NCBI RefSeq assembly: GCF_900103955.1
Contig: NZ_FNIL01000002.1
Location: 62,001-126,000, forward strand
Source: Alkalicoccus daliensis
GTDB lineage: Bacteria; Bacillota; Bacilli; Bacillales; Salisediminibacteriaceae
DNA length: 64,000 bases
Direction: 5' to 3'
Made by a program: the position numbers and the translations under genes. This document shows, piece after piece, positions 1 to 9,439 of the stretch (positions are counted from its first letter, which is position 1; each line of letters begins with the position of its first letter). A model generated the notes under the pieces. It had not been told where the DNA came from and made no database searches. It worked only from the letters and a program-made list of their open reading frames with translations.

Positions 1-17
1 TTAAAAACCTGGGTTAA
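1..17 (+). CDS. icd: C-terminal end of isocitrate dehydrogenase (partial)
   Basis: The first 17 bases can be read as the last codons of an open frame, Lys-Asn-Leu-Gly followed by TAA at 15-17. In Bacillus the gene directly before mdh is icd, whose product ends in a similar Ile-Lys-Asn tail. The assignment rests almost entirely on gene order (citZ-icd-mdh) because only four residues are visible. Confidence 0.45.
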
Positions 18-63
18 TAAATTGTTCCGCAGGAATGTTTAAGCAGAGGGAGCGTGTATAAAT

Positions 64-1002
64 ATGGCTTCAATCAAACGCAGAAAAATCACTGTGGTAG
101 GAAGCGGCTTCACTGGTGCCACTACTGCGCTTATGACAGCGCAGAAGGAACTTGGTGATGTAGTGCTTGTAGATATTCCAAACAACGAAGATCCCACAAA
201 AGGTAAGGCACTGGATATACTTGAGGCAGGTCCGGTACAGGGTTTCGATGCAAGGATTACCGGGACTTCCAACTATGCGGATACGGCAGATTCCGATGTA
301 GTAGTGATTACTGCCGGTATTCCCCGTAAGCCTGGAATGAGCAGGGATGATCTCATCAGTACGAACGCTGGCATTATGCGCAGTGTTACGAAAGAGATCG
401 TAAAGTATTCTCCGGAATGCTTTATCATCGTGCTTACCAACCCGGTGGATGCAATGACTTATGCTGTATTTCAGGAAGCAGGATTTCCTAAAAGCCGGGT
501 AATCGGCCAGTCAGGAGTTCTGGACACTGCCCGGTTTAACACATTTGTAGCGGAAGAATTAAATGTATCAGTGGAAGACGTGCAGGGATTTGTGCTGGGC
601 GGCCATGGGGATGATATGGTGCCGATGCTGCGCTATAGTTCCGTAGGCGGAATTCCAGTCAGCAAGCTGATCCCGGAAAAGCGTCTTCAGGAAATTGTGG
701 AACGAACTAGAAAGGGCGGAGGAGAAATTGTAGGCCTTCTTGGTAACGGAAGCGCCTACTATGCTCCTGCTGCCTCTATCGTCCAGATGGTAGAAGCAAT
801 TGTGAAGGATAAAAAACGTATCCTGCCCGCGATTGCCTATTTGGAAGGGGAATATGGCTACTCTGATATTTATCTGGGAGTCCCTACCATTATAGGTGGA
901 GCTGGGTTAGAGAAAATTTTTGAGCTGGAGCTTACAGATGAGGAAAAAGCAGATCTGGATAAGTCTGCAGATTCTGTTAAAACTGTAATGAAAGCTTTAT
1001 AA
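64..1002 (+). CDS. mdh: Malate dehydrogenase (lactate-dehydrogenase-like type)
   Basis: NAD-dependent oxidation of malate to oxaloacetate, the last step of the TCA cycle, in the cytoplasm. The 312-residue protein has the N-terminal Rossmann motif [10 protein letters not shown] (residues 13-22), the substrate-binding loop [11 protein letters not shown] (near 86-96), the NPVD segment (near 121) and the catalytic His in GGHGDDMVP (near 180). Length matches the Bacillus enzyme (312). The ATG at 64 follows a GAGGGAGCG ribosome site. It probably belongs to a citZ-icd-mdh operon whose earlier genes lie outside the window. A MaoC-like gene follows after about 85 bases. Nothing looks damaged. Confidence 0.97.
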   Translation: MASIKRRKITVVGSGFTGATTALMTAQKELGDVVLVDIPNNEDPTKGKALDILEAGPVQGFDARITGTSNYADTADSDVVVITAGIPRKPGMSRDDLISTNAGIMRSVTKEIVKYSPECFIIVLTNPVDAMTYAVFQEAGFPKSRVIGQSGVLDTARFNTFVAEELNVSVEDVQGFVLGGHGDDMVPMLRYSSVGGIPVSKLIPEKRLQEIVERTRKGGGEIVGLLGNGSAYYAPAASIVQMVEAIVKDKKRILPAIAYLEGEYGYSDIYLGVPTIIGGAGLEKIFELELTDEEKADLDKSADSVKTVMKAL

Positions 1003-1086
1003 TAGTAAGAAGTGGACGGCTGGGGCTTACCCGGCTTTCCCTTGCATCAATATTGTAAGCGCTTTCTTAGAGAGGGGAGGATATGT

Positions 1087-1566
1087 ATGTTTTCGAAAAG
1101 AAAACGTTTGGGAAAACTGATTGAAGAAGTAAAATCCGGGGATACATTTATTGCAGAATACAAAATTAAAGACAAAGATATTCTGCTGTATTTAGGATTC
1201 AGTGATGATTCAAACCCGGCTTATATTCAGCATGACTATGCCGCAAGAACTCCGTATAAACGCCCCATTGTGCCGCAGCTGATGCTTACCGGCTATATTA
1301 CATCCGCAGTATCGATGCATTTACCGGGGCCGGGCAGCGTGATGAAAGAGCAGAATATCCGGTTTTTAAAACCGATGTACCATTATGGCCTATTTAAATT
1401 AAAGCTTGTTGTAACTGAAGTGAATAAAGAGCTGAACGAAGTTACATTGGATGCAGAAGGTCTGGATGAGTATGATGATTTAGTATTAACAGCAAAATTA
1501 ATAGTAACTCCACCGTATCCCTGGAAACCAATGACAGAGGAAACAGGTACATTCGAGAACTTCTAG
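1087..1566 (+). CDS. MaoC-like hot-dog domain protein
   Basis: A 159-residue protein with the single hot-dog fold of MaoC/R-hydratase proteins. Family members hydrate or dehydrate acyl-CoA substrates. The start was placed at the ATG at 1087, preceded by GAGAGGGGAGG, because upstream residues of the longer frame (from 1012) are not protein-like and lie before the ribosome site. The motif DSNPAYIQHDYA (residues 41-52) corresponds to the family signature D-x-N-P-x-H-x-D-x-x-Y-A, but the usual catalytic His is Tyr46. It may therefore be a non-catalytic or divergent member. Similar genes sit between mdh and phoP in other Bacillaceae (from memory). Substrate unknown. Confidence 0.75.
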   Translation: MFSKRKRLGKLIEEVKSGDTFIAEYKIKDKDILLYLGFSDDSNPAYIQHDYAARTPYKRPIVPQLMLTGYITSAVSMHLPGPGSVMKEQNIRFLKPMYHYGLFKLKLVVTEVNKELNEVTLDAEGLDEYDDLVLTAKLIVTPPYPWKPMTEETGTFENF

Positions 1567-1734
1567 CTTGCTCTGCTGTAAATCACGAAACGACTGCAGT
1601 GAAGTTTTACCATATCCATTATGGAACTGAACAGAGACACTCATGCAAAATTTTTGCACCATGAAGTATGAAAATTAATACTGCTGTGTAACGAAGGAGA
1701 GGGCGCACCAGCGCCGTTCAAGAATTTATTTTGG

Positions 1735-2110
1735 CGGACGTTCTTTCCGTCAAAATTAGTCGAGAACAAGCCCTTGGGTAAGCCGCTCCGAAAGTGAAGC
1801 AGCAGTATTACTTCTTTTTAGCGGAACTTTTATTTTCAAGGTAGTAAAACAATAAAAGCTCTTCACTACAGAAAGAGGTGGATTGCTGAATGGAAGCAGA
1901 AAAATTTTTGAAATGATCTTCACTCCGGACGGGGGTTGTCTGCCACTCATTATTCCCCCGTTAAACGCGACCGCATTTTCAGATTTTGCTTAACCCGTAC
2001 GATTTGAAGATCAACCCAGGCAGATTAGCTGAAAGAATATCTTCCGGAACTCGTACATTCGAAGACAGAGAATAAAAGCGTATATTCTCTCAGAAAATTA
2101 CTGTTTTAAC
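1735..2110 (+). repeat. Intergenic modular repeat, copy with two modules
   Basis: The 690-base gap between the MaoC-like gene and phoP holds no gene. Positions 1735-1845 resemble, in inverted orientation, 4915-5020, sharing a stretch that reads AAATTAGTCG...AAGCC...GCTCCGAAAGTG and ending in an ACTTTTATTTTCAA block. That block also recurs at 32106-32150. Positions 2008-2100 match the right-hand module of the copies at 19030-19130 and 45125-45215 (AGATTAGCTGA, TTCCGGAA, TTCGAAGACA). Divergence between copies is considerable. Confidence 0.7.
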
Positions 2111-2119
2111 GCCTGAAAA

Positions 2120-2150
2120 GATCCTTTCCACTTTCTGGAGAGGATTTTTT
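2120..2150 (+). terminator. Rho-independent terminator
   Basis: GATCCTTTCC (2120-2129) pairs with GGAGAGGATT (2137-2146), followed by a T-run to 2150. It sits at the right border of the intergenic repeat and insulates phoP from upstream transcription. Confidence 0.8.
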
Positions 2151-2159
2151 AATGGAATC

Positions 2160-2187
2160 TTGTCATAAGAAAAAAGTATAGTAAGAT
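2160..2187 (+). promoter_or_regulatory. Probable sigma-A promoter of phoP-phoR
   Basis: TTGTCA (2160-2165), 16-base spacer, TAAGAT (2182-2187), between the terminator and the phoP start. No clear PhoP-box array (repeated TTAACA-like hexamers) was recognised nearby. Confidence 0.55.
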
Positions 2188-2260
2188 AAAAGGACGGGGA
2201 AAGTTCGTATATTTCAGCTTAAAGAAGCCGGGGGGCTTTGAGCAGACGGGGAGGATTAAC

Positions 2261-2977
2261 GTGGTGCAAAAACTACTAGTGGTAGATGACGAAGAATCAA
2301 TACTTACATTACTGCAGTTCAATCTGGAACAGGGAGGGTTTGAAGTAGACCTTGCCATGGATGGACGGGCTGCGCTTAACAAAGCAACAGAAGAAAAATT
2401 CGACCTGATTGTTCTGGATCTTATGCTGCCTGAATTAAATGGGCTGGAAGTCTGTAAAGAATTAAGGCAGAATAAAATAACTACACCTATTCTGATGCTG
2501 ACGGCAAGAGATGATGAATTCGACAAAGTGCTTGGACTGGAACTTGGAGCAGATGATTATTTAACAAAACCGTTCAGTCCCCGCGAAGTGGTAGCTAGAG
2601 TACGGGCAATTCTCCGGAGGTCACATTCCGCAGTGCCGCCAGTGGAAAAGCAGGAAGAAGATGCGAAGCTTACGATAGGAAAAGTAGAAATTTTTCCAGA
2701 TAATTATGAAGTGTTTTTGGAAGGAGAAGCTTTAGAGCTTACGCCTAAGGAATTCGAGCTTCTACTGTACTTAGTAAATAATAAAGGCAGAGTGCTGACA
2801 AGAGACCAGCTGCTTAATTCGGTCTGGAATTATGATTTTGTCGGAGATACGAGAATCGTAGATGTTCATATCAGCCATCTTCGGGAGAAAATAGAACCAA
2901 ATACAAAAAAACCTGTCTATATAAAAACAGTTCGTGGTCTTGGGTATAAGCTGGAGGATCCGGCAAAAGATGAATAG
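2261..2977 (+). CDS. phoP: Phosphate response regulator PhoP
   Basis: OmpR/PhoB-family response regulator. The receiver domain (about 1-120) shows the acidic pocket VVDDEES and the phosphoacceptor Asp53 in VLDLMLPE; the conserved Lys is in the LTKPF motif. The C-terminal winged-helix DNA-binding domain (about 140-235) ends with the typical VRGLGYKLE. It controls phosphate-starvation genes when phosphorylated by PhoR. The GTG at 2261 is preceded by GGGGAGG; a second in-frame GTG lies at 2264. The stop codon overlaps the phoR start by eight bases, so the two are translationally coupled. Assignment as phoP rather than another OmpR member rests on the position after mdh and before phoR/polA, as in B. 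subtilis. Confidence 0.93.
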   Translation: MVQKLLVVDDEESILTLLQFNLEQGGFEVDLAMDGRAALNKATEEKFDLIVLDLMLPELNGLEVCKELRQNKITTPILMLTARDDEFDKVLGLELGADDYLTKPFSPREVVARVRAILRRSHSAVPPVEKQEEDAKLTIGKVEIFPDNYEVFLEGEALELTPKEFELLLYLVNNKGRVLTRDQLLNSVWNYDFVGDTRIVDVHISHLREKIEPNTKKPVYIKTVRGLGYKLEDPAKDE

Positions 2978-4748
2978 CTACAGATTTCGCCTGATTGTTC
3001 CTTTATCACTGATTATTTTAATTGTGCTGTCGAGTCTCGGAGCACTGCTTGGACCTTTTATTCAGGAATTTTATCAGGAGCGGATGAATGACCGTGTACA
3101 GAAAGAGGCATCTATTGTCTCTTTTGCATTGGCACAGGTTGATTACACAGATGAAGAAATTCTGCAGGAGACGACTATGGAGCTCTCGCAGAGGCTGGAT
3201 GCAAGAATTACGATTATCGCAGCGGATGGGGAAGTACTTGCAGAAAGTGCTGTCGATCCGGCACAAATGGAAAATCATCTGGATCGTCCGGAAATTATTG
3301 GTGCGCAGGATGATACTAATCCTTTCGAAGTCCGTTACAGTGACACGATAAACAGAGAGCTTTTATTTTACGCAGAACCTCTCGTAATTGAAGAGGAAAA
3401 CATAGGGTATCTGCGGCTTGGCCTGGAAATGCGGGAACTGAACGAGGTGTATCAGAATATCTGGACCCTGCTGATCATTTCTTTTTTTATTGCATTTATT
3501 GTCATTCTTTTATTTATTACGAAAGTTACTAATCAGCTGATCAAACCAATAGAAGATGCGCGGCGTGTGGCAAATGAACTGGCAAGAGGAAATTTCAGTG
3601 CGAGAACCTATGAGGGGCTGCATATTGAAACTGGGGAATTAAACCGGTCTATTAATGTCCTTGCAGAAAATCTTGATCAAATTACAAAAACTTATGAAAA
3701 TCAGCAGGAGCGATTAGAAACACTCATTGAAAATATGGGGAGCGGCTTAATCCTTATCAATTCAAAAGGTGATATTACCTTAATGAACAGATCCTGTAAG
3801 GATATTTTTGAGGAAGATACGGACGAATGGAAAAACCAGCTCTATTACCACGCTATTCAGCAGAAAAAAGTCATCAAATTTATACAGGAATTATTTCTGA
3901 TTGAGAAGCCAATCAGAAAGCAGATGAAATGGTCTGCGGGTATTTATATTCGACATTTTGATGTACATGGTGCTCCTATAGTTGGGAATGATGGACAGTT
4001 AAAAGGTATGGTACTTGTATTTCATGACATTACAGAGCTGAAAAAGCTGGAACAGGCACGGAAAGATTTTGTAGCAAATGTTTCCCATGAGCTGAAAACA
4101 CCAGTTACCTCATTGAAAGGATTTACAGAAACACTGTTAGATGGGGCAATGCATGATGAAGCGCTCCGGGAAAAATTTCTCACAATTATTGCAAAAGAAT
4201 CTGTGCGCCTGGAGGAGCTTATCGGTGATCTGCTGGAGCTTTCCCGAATTGAAGGAGAGCATTTTGAATTAAATTGGGAAGAAGTGAATCTGCAGGAATT
4301 AACTTCGGAAGTCTCGCTGATGCTGTCTGAAAAAGCACGCGCCAAAAAAATGGAAATTCACACAAAGTCTGAAGGGGATGTGACTATCCCTGCGGATGCT
4401 TCCAGACTGAAGCAGGTAATGATTAACTTAATCAATAACGCTATTGTGTATTCCCCGGAAGGCGGAGAAATTTTCGTTCGTCTAAAAGGGCAGGAAGAAA
4501 ATGTTGTAATGGAAGTGACAGATACCGGAATTGGTATATCCAAAAAAGAGATTCCCCGTATTTTTGAAAGATTTTACCGGGTGGACAGGGCAAGGAGCAG
4601 GAATTCCGGGGGGACCGGACTGGGTCTTGCAATTGTAAAACACCTTGCAGAAGCCCATCATGCAAAGCTTTCAGTAGATTCAAAACCTGGGAGGGGCACT
4701 ACTTTCCGTATGGTATTTTTAAGAAAACCGTTTGGAGATGAAAAGTAA
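2970..4748 (+). CDS. phoR: Phosphate sensor histidine kinase PhoR
   Basis: Membrane sensor kinase, 592 residues. Order of parts: transmembrane helix near 9-28, extracytoplasmic domain, second helix near 165-188, HAMP (around 190-245), PAS (around 250-355), HisKA with the phosphorylated His in NVSHELKTP (residue 373), and an ATPase domain with the N box (LINNAIVYS), DTGIGI and GGTGLGLAI motifs. The start is the ATG at 2970, which overlaps the end of phoP and has GGAGG 12 bases upstream; the longer frame from 2934 is only read-through in phoP. Forms the PhoPR phosphate-starvation pair. Confidence 0.94.
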   Translation: MNSYRFRLIVPLSLIILIVLSSLGALLGPFIQEFYQERMNDRVQKEASIVSFALAQVDYTDEEILQETTMELSQRLDARITIIAADGEVLAESAVDPAQMENHLDRPEIIGAQDDTNPFEVRYSDTINRELLFYAEPLVIEEENIGYLRLGLEMRELNEVYQNIWTLLIISFFIAFIVILLFITKVTNQLIKPIEDARRVANELARGNFSARTYEGLHIETGELNRSINVLAENLDQITKTYENQQERLETLIENMGSGLILINSKGDITLMNRSCKDIFEEDTDEWKNQLYYHAIQQKKVIKFIQELFLIEKPIRKQMKWSAGIYIRHFDVHGAPIVGNDGQLKGMVLVFHDITELKKLEQARKDFVANVSHELKTPVTSLKGFTETLLDGAMHDEALREKFLTIIAKESVRLEELIGDLLELSRIEGEHFELNWEEVNLQELTSEVSLMLSEKARAKKMEIHTKSEGDVTIPADASRLKQVMINLINNAIVYSPEGGEIFVRLKGQEENVVMEVTDTGIGISKKEIPRIFERFYRVDRARSRNSGGTGLGLAIVKHLAEAHHAKLSVDSKPGRGTTFRMVFLRKPFGDEK

Positions 4749-4856
4749 ATTTACATTTTCTTAACGCTGTCTTTATAATTACTTATTATTGGAAGTTTAT
4801 AATAAAGGTGAACTAGATATCTGAAGGACACACATCCCCTCAGATACATCCCCTAT

Positions 4857-4899
4857 AAAAAGAGAGAAGGCCATCCCCCCTGAGCCTTCTCTCTTTTTT
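4857..4899. terminator. Strong rho-independent terminator after phoR
   Basis: AAAAAGAGAGAAGGC (4857-4871) pairs with GCCTTCTCTCTTTTTT (4884-4899). The A-run before and T-run after the stem would allow function on both strands. Confidence 0.9.
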
Positions 4900-4914
4900 G
4901 ATTTGGCTGTATTG

Positions 4915-5035
4915 AAAATAAAAGTTTTGTTTTAAAGGAATAATAACGCTGCTACACTTTCGGAGAGGCTTATCCATAGGCTTGGTAGCGACTAATTTGG
5001 GAGGAAAGAAAGTTCGGCAATACAAATTTTCAAAC
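4915..5035 (-). repeat. Intergenic modular repeat, inverted partial copy
   Basis: Read on the minus strand this segment matches 1735-1845, with shared blocks TTTCTTTCC, AAATTAGTCG, AAGCCTCTCCGAAAGTG and ACTTTTATTTTCAATA. The 475-base gap between phoR and polA otherwise holds only the phoR terminator and a weak polA upstream region. Confidence 0.7.
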
Positions 5036-5223
5036 AATGCGACTGAGGGTCCTTTTCTTCGCTTCCCGTGGAGGAATCTTTCAGCTGTCAATCACTTTCA
5101 CCTGTAAACACTGCACATTAATAGAGCCGTTGTTTTACACCTGCAGAGAGAAGACATGCCATCTGAATTGTTTCATGATAAAATAGCAGAACAGAAAAGA
5201 ATCTATGAATCGGGGTGTTCAGT

Positions 5224-7854
5224 TTGACGAATAAATTAGTACTGGTGGACGGGAACAGTATTGCATACCGTGCATTTTTTGCGCTTCCTTTGTTAAACAA
5301 TGATAAAGGAGTTTATACAAATGCTGTTTACGGATTTACTACCATGCTGTTAAAAGTATTAGAAGATGAAAAACCGACACATATGCTTGTAGCTTTTGAT
5401 GCCGGGAAAACTACTTTCCGTCATGATACTTATAAAGAATACAAAGGAACCCGGCAGAAAACGCCGCCGGAATTATCTGAACAGCTTCCCTTGATGCGGG
5501 ATCTTCTGCAAGCTTTTAATATTGCCTTTGAGGAAGTTGAAAATTATGAGGCTGATGACATCATTGGGACCCTTGCAAAACGGGCAGCAGCTGACGGATG
5601 GGACACAAAAATATTCACCGGAGATAAAGACCTGCTTCAGCTGGTAGACAAAAATATTCTCGTCTCTCTTACTCGTAAAGGAATTACGAACGTAGATACA
5701 TATGATCTGGCTGCTTTAAATGAAAAATATGGATTGAAGCCTGCACAGATTATAGATCTGAAAGGATTAATGGGGGACAGCTCAGATAATATTCCCGGCG
5801 TTCCGGGAGTAGGGGAAAAAACTGCCTTGAAACTCCTTGCTGCGCACGAAACAGTGGAAGGGGTATATGAAAATATTGAAGCAGTTTCCGGAAAAAAAAT
5901 GAAAGAAAAGCTGATTGAAAATGAAGATCAGGCTTATATGAGTAAAAAGCTTGCTACTATTTTGACCGAAGTTCCCCTGAAAACAAAGCCGGAAGATCTT
6001 CCACTGGGAGAACGCAACATGGAGCAGCTGACAGAATTGTTCAAAGAACTTGGTTTTCAATCTCTTTTAACCCGCATCGGCGGCGAAGAAGCAGAGGAAA
6101 CAATCGAGATGGAAGATCTGGAAGTGGAAAAAGTTACCGAGCTGACTTCCGGCATGTTTACCGAAGAGTCGGCCCTGGTTATTGAATCGCTCGAAGACAA
6201 TTATCATCATGCGGAAATTATCGGCGGGGCTGTAGCAAATGATAAAGGAGTATTTTATCTAACGCCGGAATTAATAAAAGAAAACAGTACTTTTAAAGAG
6301 TGGGCAAAAGATCCTGATAAGAAAAAAATTGTATTTAACGCAAAACGTGCAGTAGTAAGCCTTGGATGGCAGGATATCCCACTTGCCGGCGCTGCTTTCG
6401 ATGTGCAGATGGCTTCTTATTTACTGGATCCTGGTGCTTCCTCGCATGACATGGCAGATATTGCAATACGCAAAAACGGAATGCAGGTGCAGGCAGATGA
6501 GGCAGTGTACGGAAAAGGCAAGAAGCAGCAGGTGCCTGGAGAAGAAGTACTCTCACAGCATCTGGGTCGAAAAGCTGCCGCACTGCTGGACCTGAAAAAA
6601 GAACTGGAAAAAGAGCTCGAGGAAAATAAACAGCTGGAATTGTTAACGGAACTTGAAATGCCGCTTTCCCTGATTCTTGGAAGAATGGAAAAGCACGGGG
6701 TAGCTGTCGATAAAGAAGAGCTTCGAAAACTTGGAGACAGCTTGACAGAACGGCTGAACGAGATGGAAGCAAAAATTCATGACCTGGCAGGCACATCTTT
6801 TAACATTAACTCTCCAAAACAGTTAGGAGAAATATTGTTTGATAAACTGCAGCTGCCTGTAATCAAAAAAACAAAAACAGGATATTCTACTTCTGCAGAT
6901 GTATTGGAAAAACTCGCAGATCAGCATGAAATCATCCAGGAGATTCTGTTATACCGCCAGTTGGGCAAGCTGAATTCAACTTATATTGAAGGCCTGTTAA
7001 AAGCAATTAATGATAAAACAGGTAAAATTCATACGATGTTTAACCAGGCACTCACGCAGACCGGACGCTTAAGTTCGACTGAGCCGAATCTGCAGAATAT
7101 TCCAATCCGGCTGGAAGAGGGGCGGAAGATCCGTCATGCATTTGTTCCGTCAAAAGATAATTGCTTGATTCTTGCAGCGGATTATTCCCAGATAGAGCTG
7201 CGTGTACTCGCGCATATTTCCCAGGATAAAACGCTGATTGAAGCATTCCGGCATGACATGGATATTCATACGAAGACGGCGATGGATGTGTTTGAAGTAG
7301 AGAAAGAGGAAGTAACCTCTGAGATGAGACGGACTGCGAAAGCAGTTAACTTCGGCATTGTTTATGGAATTAGTGATTATGGCCTCTCCCAGAGCCTGGG
7401 TATTAATAGAAAACAGGCACAGCGGTTCATTGATAAATATTTGGAAAGCTATCCCGGGGTTCGAGATTATATGCAGAACAGTATAGATGAAGCCAGAGAA
7501 AACGGCTACGTAACGACAATGATGCAGCGCCGCAGGTATCTTCCTGATATGACAAGCCGTAATTTCAACTTGCGCAGCGCAGCAGAAAGAACAGCAATGA
7601 ATACGCCGATCCAGGGCACCGCAGCAGACATTATTAAAAAAGCAATGGTGGACATGGATGAAGCACTGGAGAAATCAGGGATTGATGCAAAAATGCTTCT
7701 GCAGGTACACGATGAATTGATATTTGAAGTGCAGGAATCCCAGGTAGAGGAGCTCTCAAAGCTTGTAATCAAAGTAATGGAACAGACACTGGAACTCGAT
7801 GTTCCCTTAAAAGTAGATGCTGATTACGGGAAGACCTGGTACGATGCGAAGTAA
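5224..7854 (+). CDS. polA: DNA polymerase I
   Basis: Repair and Okazaki-fragment polymerase, 876 residues. The 5'-3' exonuclease domain (about 1-290) begins LVLVDGNSIAYRAFF. The middle 3'-5' exonuclease region (about 300-460) lacks recognisable metal-binding acidic motifs, as in the B. subtilis enzyme, so proofreading is probably absent. The polymerase domain carries motif A DYSQIELRVLAH (near 652), motif B RRTAKAVNFGIVYG (near 702) and motif C QVHDELIFE (near 828). I chose TTG at 5224 because CGGGGTG lies about seven bases upstream; the alternative GTG at 5215 overlaps that ribosome site. Followed 20 bases later by mutM, probably in one operon. Confidence 0.96.
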   Translation: MTNKLVLVDGNSIAYRAFFALPLLNNDKGVYTNAVYGFTTMLLKVLEDEKPTHMLVAFDAGKTTFRHDTYKEYKGTRQKTPPELSEQLPLMRDLLQAFNIAFEEVENYEADDIIGTLAKRAAADGWDTKIFTGDKDLLQLVDKNILVSLTRKGITNVDTYDLAALNEKYGLKPAQIIDLKGLMGDSSDNIPGVPGVGEKTALKLLAAHETVEGVYENIEAVSGKKMKEKLIENEDQAYMSKKLATILTEVPLKTKPEDLPLGERNMEQLTELFKELGFQSLLTRIGGEEAEETIEMEDLEVEKVTELTSGMFTEESALVIESLEDNYHHAEIIGGAVANDKGVFYLTPELIKENSTFKEWAKDPDKKKIVFNAKRAVVSLGWQDIPLAGAAFDVQMASYLLDPGASSHDMADIAIRKNGMQVQADEAVYGKGKKQQVPGEEVLSQHLGRKAAALLDLKKELEKELEENKQLELLTELEMPLSLILGRMEKHGVAVDKEELRKLGDSLTERLNEMEAKIHDLAGTSFNINSPKQLGEILFDKLQLPVIKKTKTGYSTSADVLEKLADQHEIIQEILLYRQLGKLNSTYIEGLLKAINDKTGKIHTMFNQALTQTGRLSSTEPNLQNIPIRLEEGRKIRHAFVPSKDNCLILAADYSQIELRVLAHISQDKTLIEAFRHDMDIHTKTAMDVFEVEKEEVTSEMRRTAKAVNFGIVYGISDYGLSQSLGINRKQAQRFIDKYLESYPGVRDYMQNSIDEARENGYVTTMMQRRRYLPDMTSRNFNLRSAAERTAMNTPIQGTAADIIKKAMVDMDEALEKSGIDAKMLLQVHDELIFEVQESQVEELSKLVIKVMEQTLELDVPLKVDADYGKTWYDAK

Positions 7855-7874
7855 GAGTAAGGAGGAAAAAAGAA

Positions 7875-8717
7875 ATGCCCGAGTTACCTGAAGTAGAAAC
7901 GGTCAAGCGCACCCTTTCTGCACTGATCATTAATAAACAGATTGAAGATGTAGTAATAACACTGCCACGCATCATACAGCGTCCGGATGATGTGGAGGAA
8001 TTCCGTTCGGAGCTGCAGGGGCAGACTTTTGAAAGCGTGGAGAGGAGGGGGAAGTTTCTCCGTTTTATCCTTTCAGACAGTGTAATGGTTTCGCACCTGC
8101 GAATGGAAGGAAGGTACGGTGTATTTGAAAAAGGAGAGCCGGTAGATAAACATACGCACGTAAGATTTGTGTTTACGGATGGATCTGAACTGCGCTATAC
8201 AGATGTCCGTCAATTCGGCACCATGCATATTTTTGAAAAAGGTACGGAATTTGAGCATCTTCCTTTAAGCCAGCTTGGTCCCGAGCCTCTGGAAGAAAGT
8301 TTTACAGTAGAAGTATTACGTTCGAAGCTGGGTTCGACAAGAGCGATTAAAACTTTGCTTCTTGACCAGACAAAGCTAGTTGGACTTGGAAATATATATG
8401 TGGATGAAGCTCTTTTTCTCGCGGGGATTCATCCGGCTGTACCTGCACATGATTTAACTCAGGAAAACACAGAAGCTTTATACAAAGCAATTAAAACAAC
8501 GCTTCAGGGAGCGGTAGATGCAGGGGGTTCTTCTGTAAAATCATACGTGAATGGCCAGGGTGAAATGGGAATGTTCCAGCAGCAGCTGAGAGTTTACGGC
8601 CGCAAAAACGAAGCGTGCCGGGAGTGTGAAGATGTGATAGAGCGGTTCGTTCTCGGCGGACGCGGCACCCACATTTGTCCAAGCTGCCAGCCTATGCAAA
8701 AGCAGGTGCGTGTATGA
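7875..8717 (+). CDS. mutM: Formamidopyrimidine-DNA glycosylase
   Basis: Base-excision repair glycosylase/AP lyase that removes 8-oxoguanine and formamidopyrimidines. The 280-residue protein starts with MPELPEVETVKR, supplying the catalytic Pro2 and Glu3. The helix-two-turn-helix segment lies around 150-225, and the C-terminal zinc finger has CREC followed about 18 residues later by CPSC. The ribosome site AAGGAGGAAAA precedes the ATG. Stop overlaps the coaE start (ATGA). In B. subtilis ytaF lies between these two genes; it is absent here. Confidence 0.96.
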   Translation: MPELPEVETVKRTLSALIINKQIEDVVITLPRIIQRPDDVEEFRSELQGQTFESVERRGKFLRFILSDSVMVSHLRMEGRYGVFEKGEPVDKHTHVRFVFTDGSELRYTDVRQFGTMHIFEKGTEFEHLPLSQLGPEPLEESFTVEVLRSKLGSTRAIKTLLLDQTKLVGLGNIYVDEALFLAGIHPAVPAHDLTQENTEALYKAIKTTLQGAVDAGGSSVKSYVNGQGEMGMFQQQLRVYGRKNEACRECEDVIERFVLGGRGTHICPSCQPMQKQVRV

Positions 8718-9310
8718 GATTAGGCCTTACAGGAAGCATCGCTACTGGTAAAAGCACAGTTGCAGAAATGCTGAAGCAGCGGGGATGTCCTATTATAGAC
8801 GCAGATGTTATAGCCCGGGAGGTGGTAATGCCGGGAACCGGGACGCTGCAGAAAATCAAGGAACATTTCGGAGATGAAATTCTTCAGGAAGACGGGACGC
8901 TTAATAGAGAAAAACTCGGCAGTATTGTCTTTGAGAATCCTGAAGAAAGAACACATTTAAACGAGATAATTCATCCTGCAATTCGTGGTGAGATGAAAAG
9001 GCAGGCAGAAGCAGCTGAATCGCAGGGGGCAGAAATAATCGTTCTCGATATTCCGCTTCTTATGGAAAGCAAACTGGAGTATCTTGTAGATAAAGTATTA
9101 GTTGTATATCTACCGGAAGAGCTGCAGAAAAAGAGGCTGATAGAAAGAAATGGGTACTCTGAGAAGGAAGCAGTGCAGCGTATTTCTTCCCAGATGTCTA
9201 TTGAAGAAAAGCGCCAGAAAGCGGATGAAATTATAGATAACAGCGGTTCGATCGAAGCAACTGAAAAGCAGGTAAAACAGCTGATAGAGAAATGGGAAGC
9301 GTCGTCTTAA
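8714..9310 (+). CDS. coaE: Dephospho-CoA kinase
   Basis: Last step of coenzyme A synthesis: ATP-dependent phosphorylation of the 3'-hydroxyl of dephospho-CoA. The 198-residue protein has the P-loop GLTGSIATGKST (residues 3-14), the DADVIAREV segment and the LDIPLLMES motif typical of CoaE. The ATG at 8714 overlaps the mutM stop by four bases; the longer frame from 8675 only reads through the mutM end. Followed directly by a terminator, so it is likely the last gene of the polA-mutM-coaE operon. Confidence 0.95.
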   Translation: MRLGLTGSIATGKSTVAEMLKQRGCPIIDADVIAREVVMPGTGTLQKIKEHFGDEILQEDGTLNREKLGSIVFENPEERTHLNEIIHPAIRGEMKRQAEAAESQGAEIIVLDIPLLMESKLEYLVDKVLVVYLPEELQKKRLIERNGYSEKEAVQRISSQMSIEEKRQKADEIIDNSGSIEATEKQVKQLIEKWEASS

Positions 9311-9328
9311 ACAGGACGGCGTTTTTTT
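9300..9328 (+). terminator. Terminator after coaE
   Basis: CGTCGTC (9300-9306) pairs with GACGGCG (9315-9321) with one G-T pair, followed by seven T. The stem includes the end of the coaE coding sequence. Confidence 0.8.
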
Positions 9329-9439
9329 GTGGTCTTTTCACAGCAGCAAATATCTCTATAGAAAAAAGGGCTCCTCACCACGAATTGTAGTTAACGAATG
9401 AATTTATTTATATTCACTAAAATGGAGAAGAAATGTTAC

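Noticed and set aside
1756-1950. 64-codon minus-strand frame after the MaoC-like gene
   Set aside because: Overlaps the repeat remnant; no ribosome site and no similarity to known proteins.
1797-2150. Possibility of a CRISPR array or tandem repeat among the recurring blocks
   Set aside because: Repeats are dispersed across the window with no regular spacing and no spacers; no cas genes are present.
6335-6796. 153-codon minus-strand frame inside polA
   Set aside because: Shadow of the polA coding sequence, Cys/Pro/Arg-rich with no start signal.
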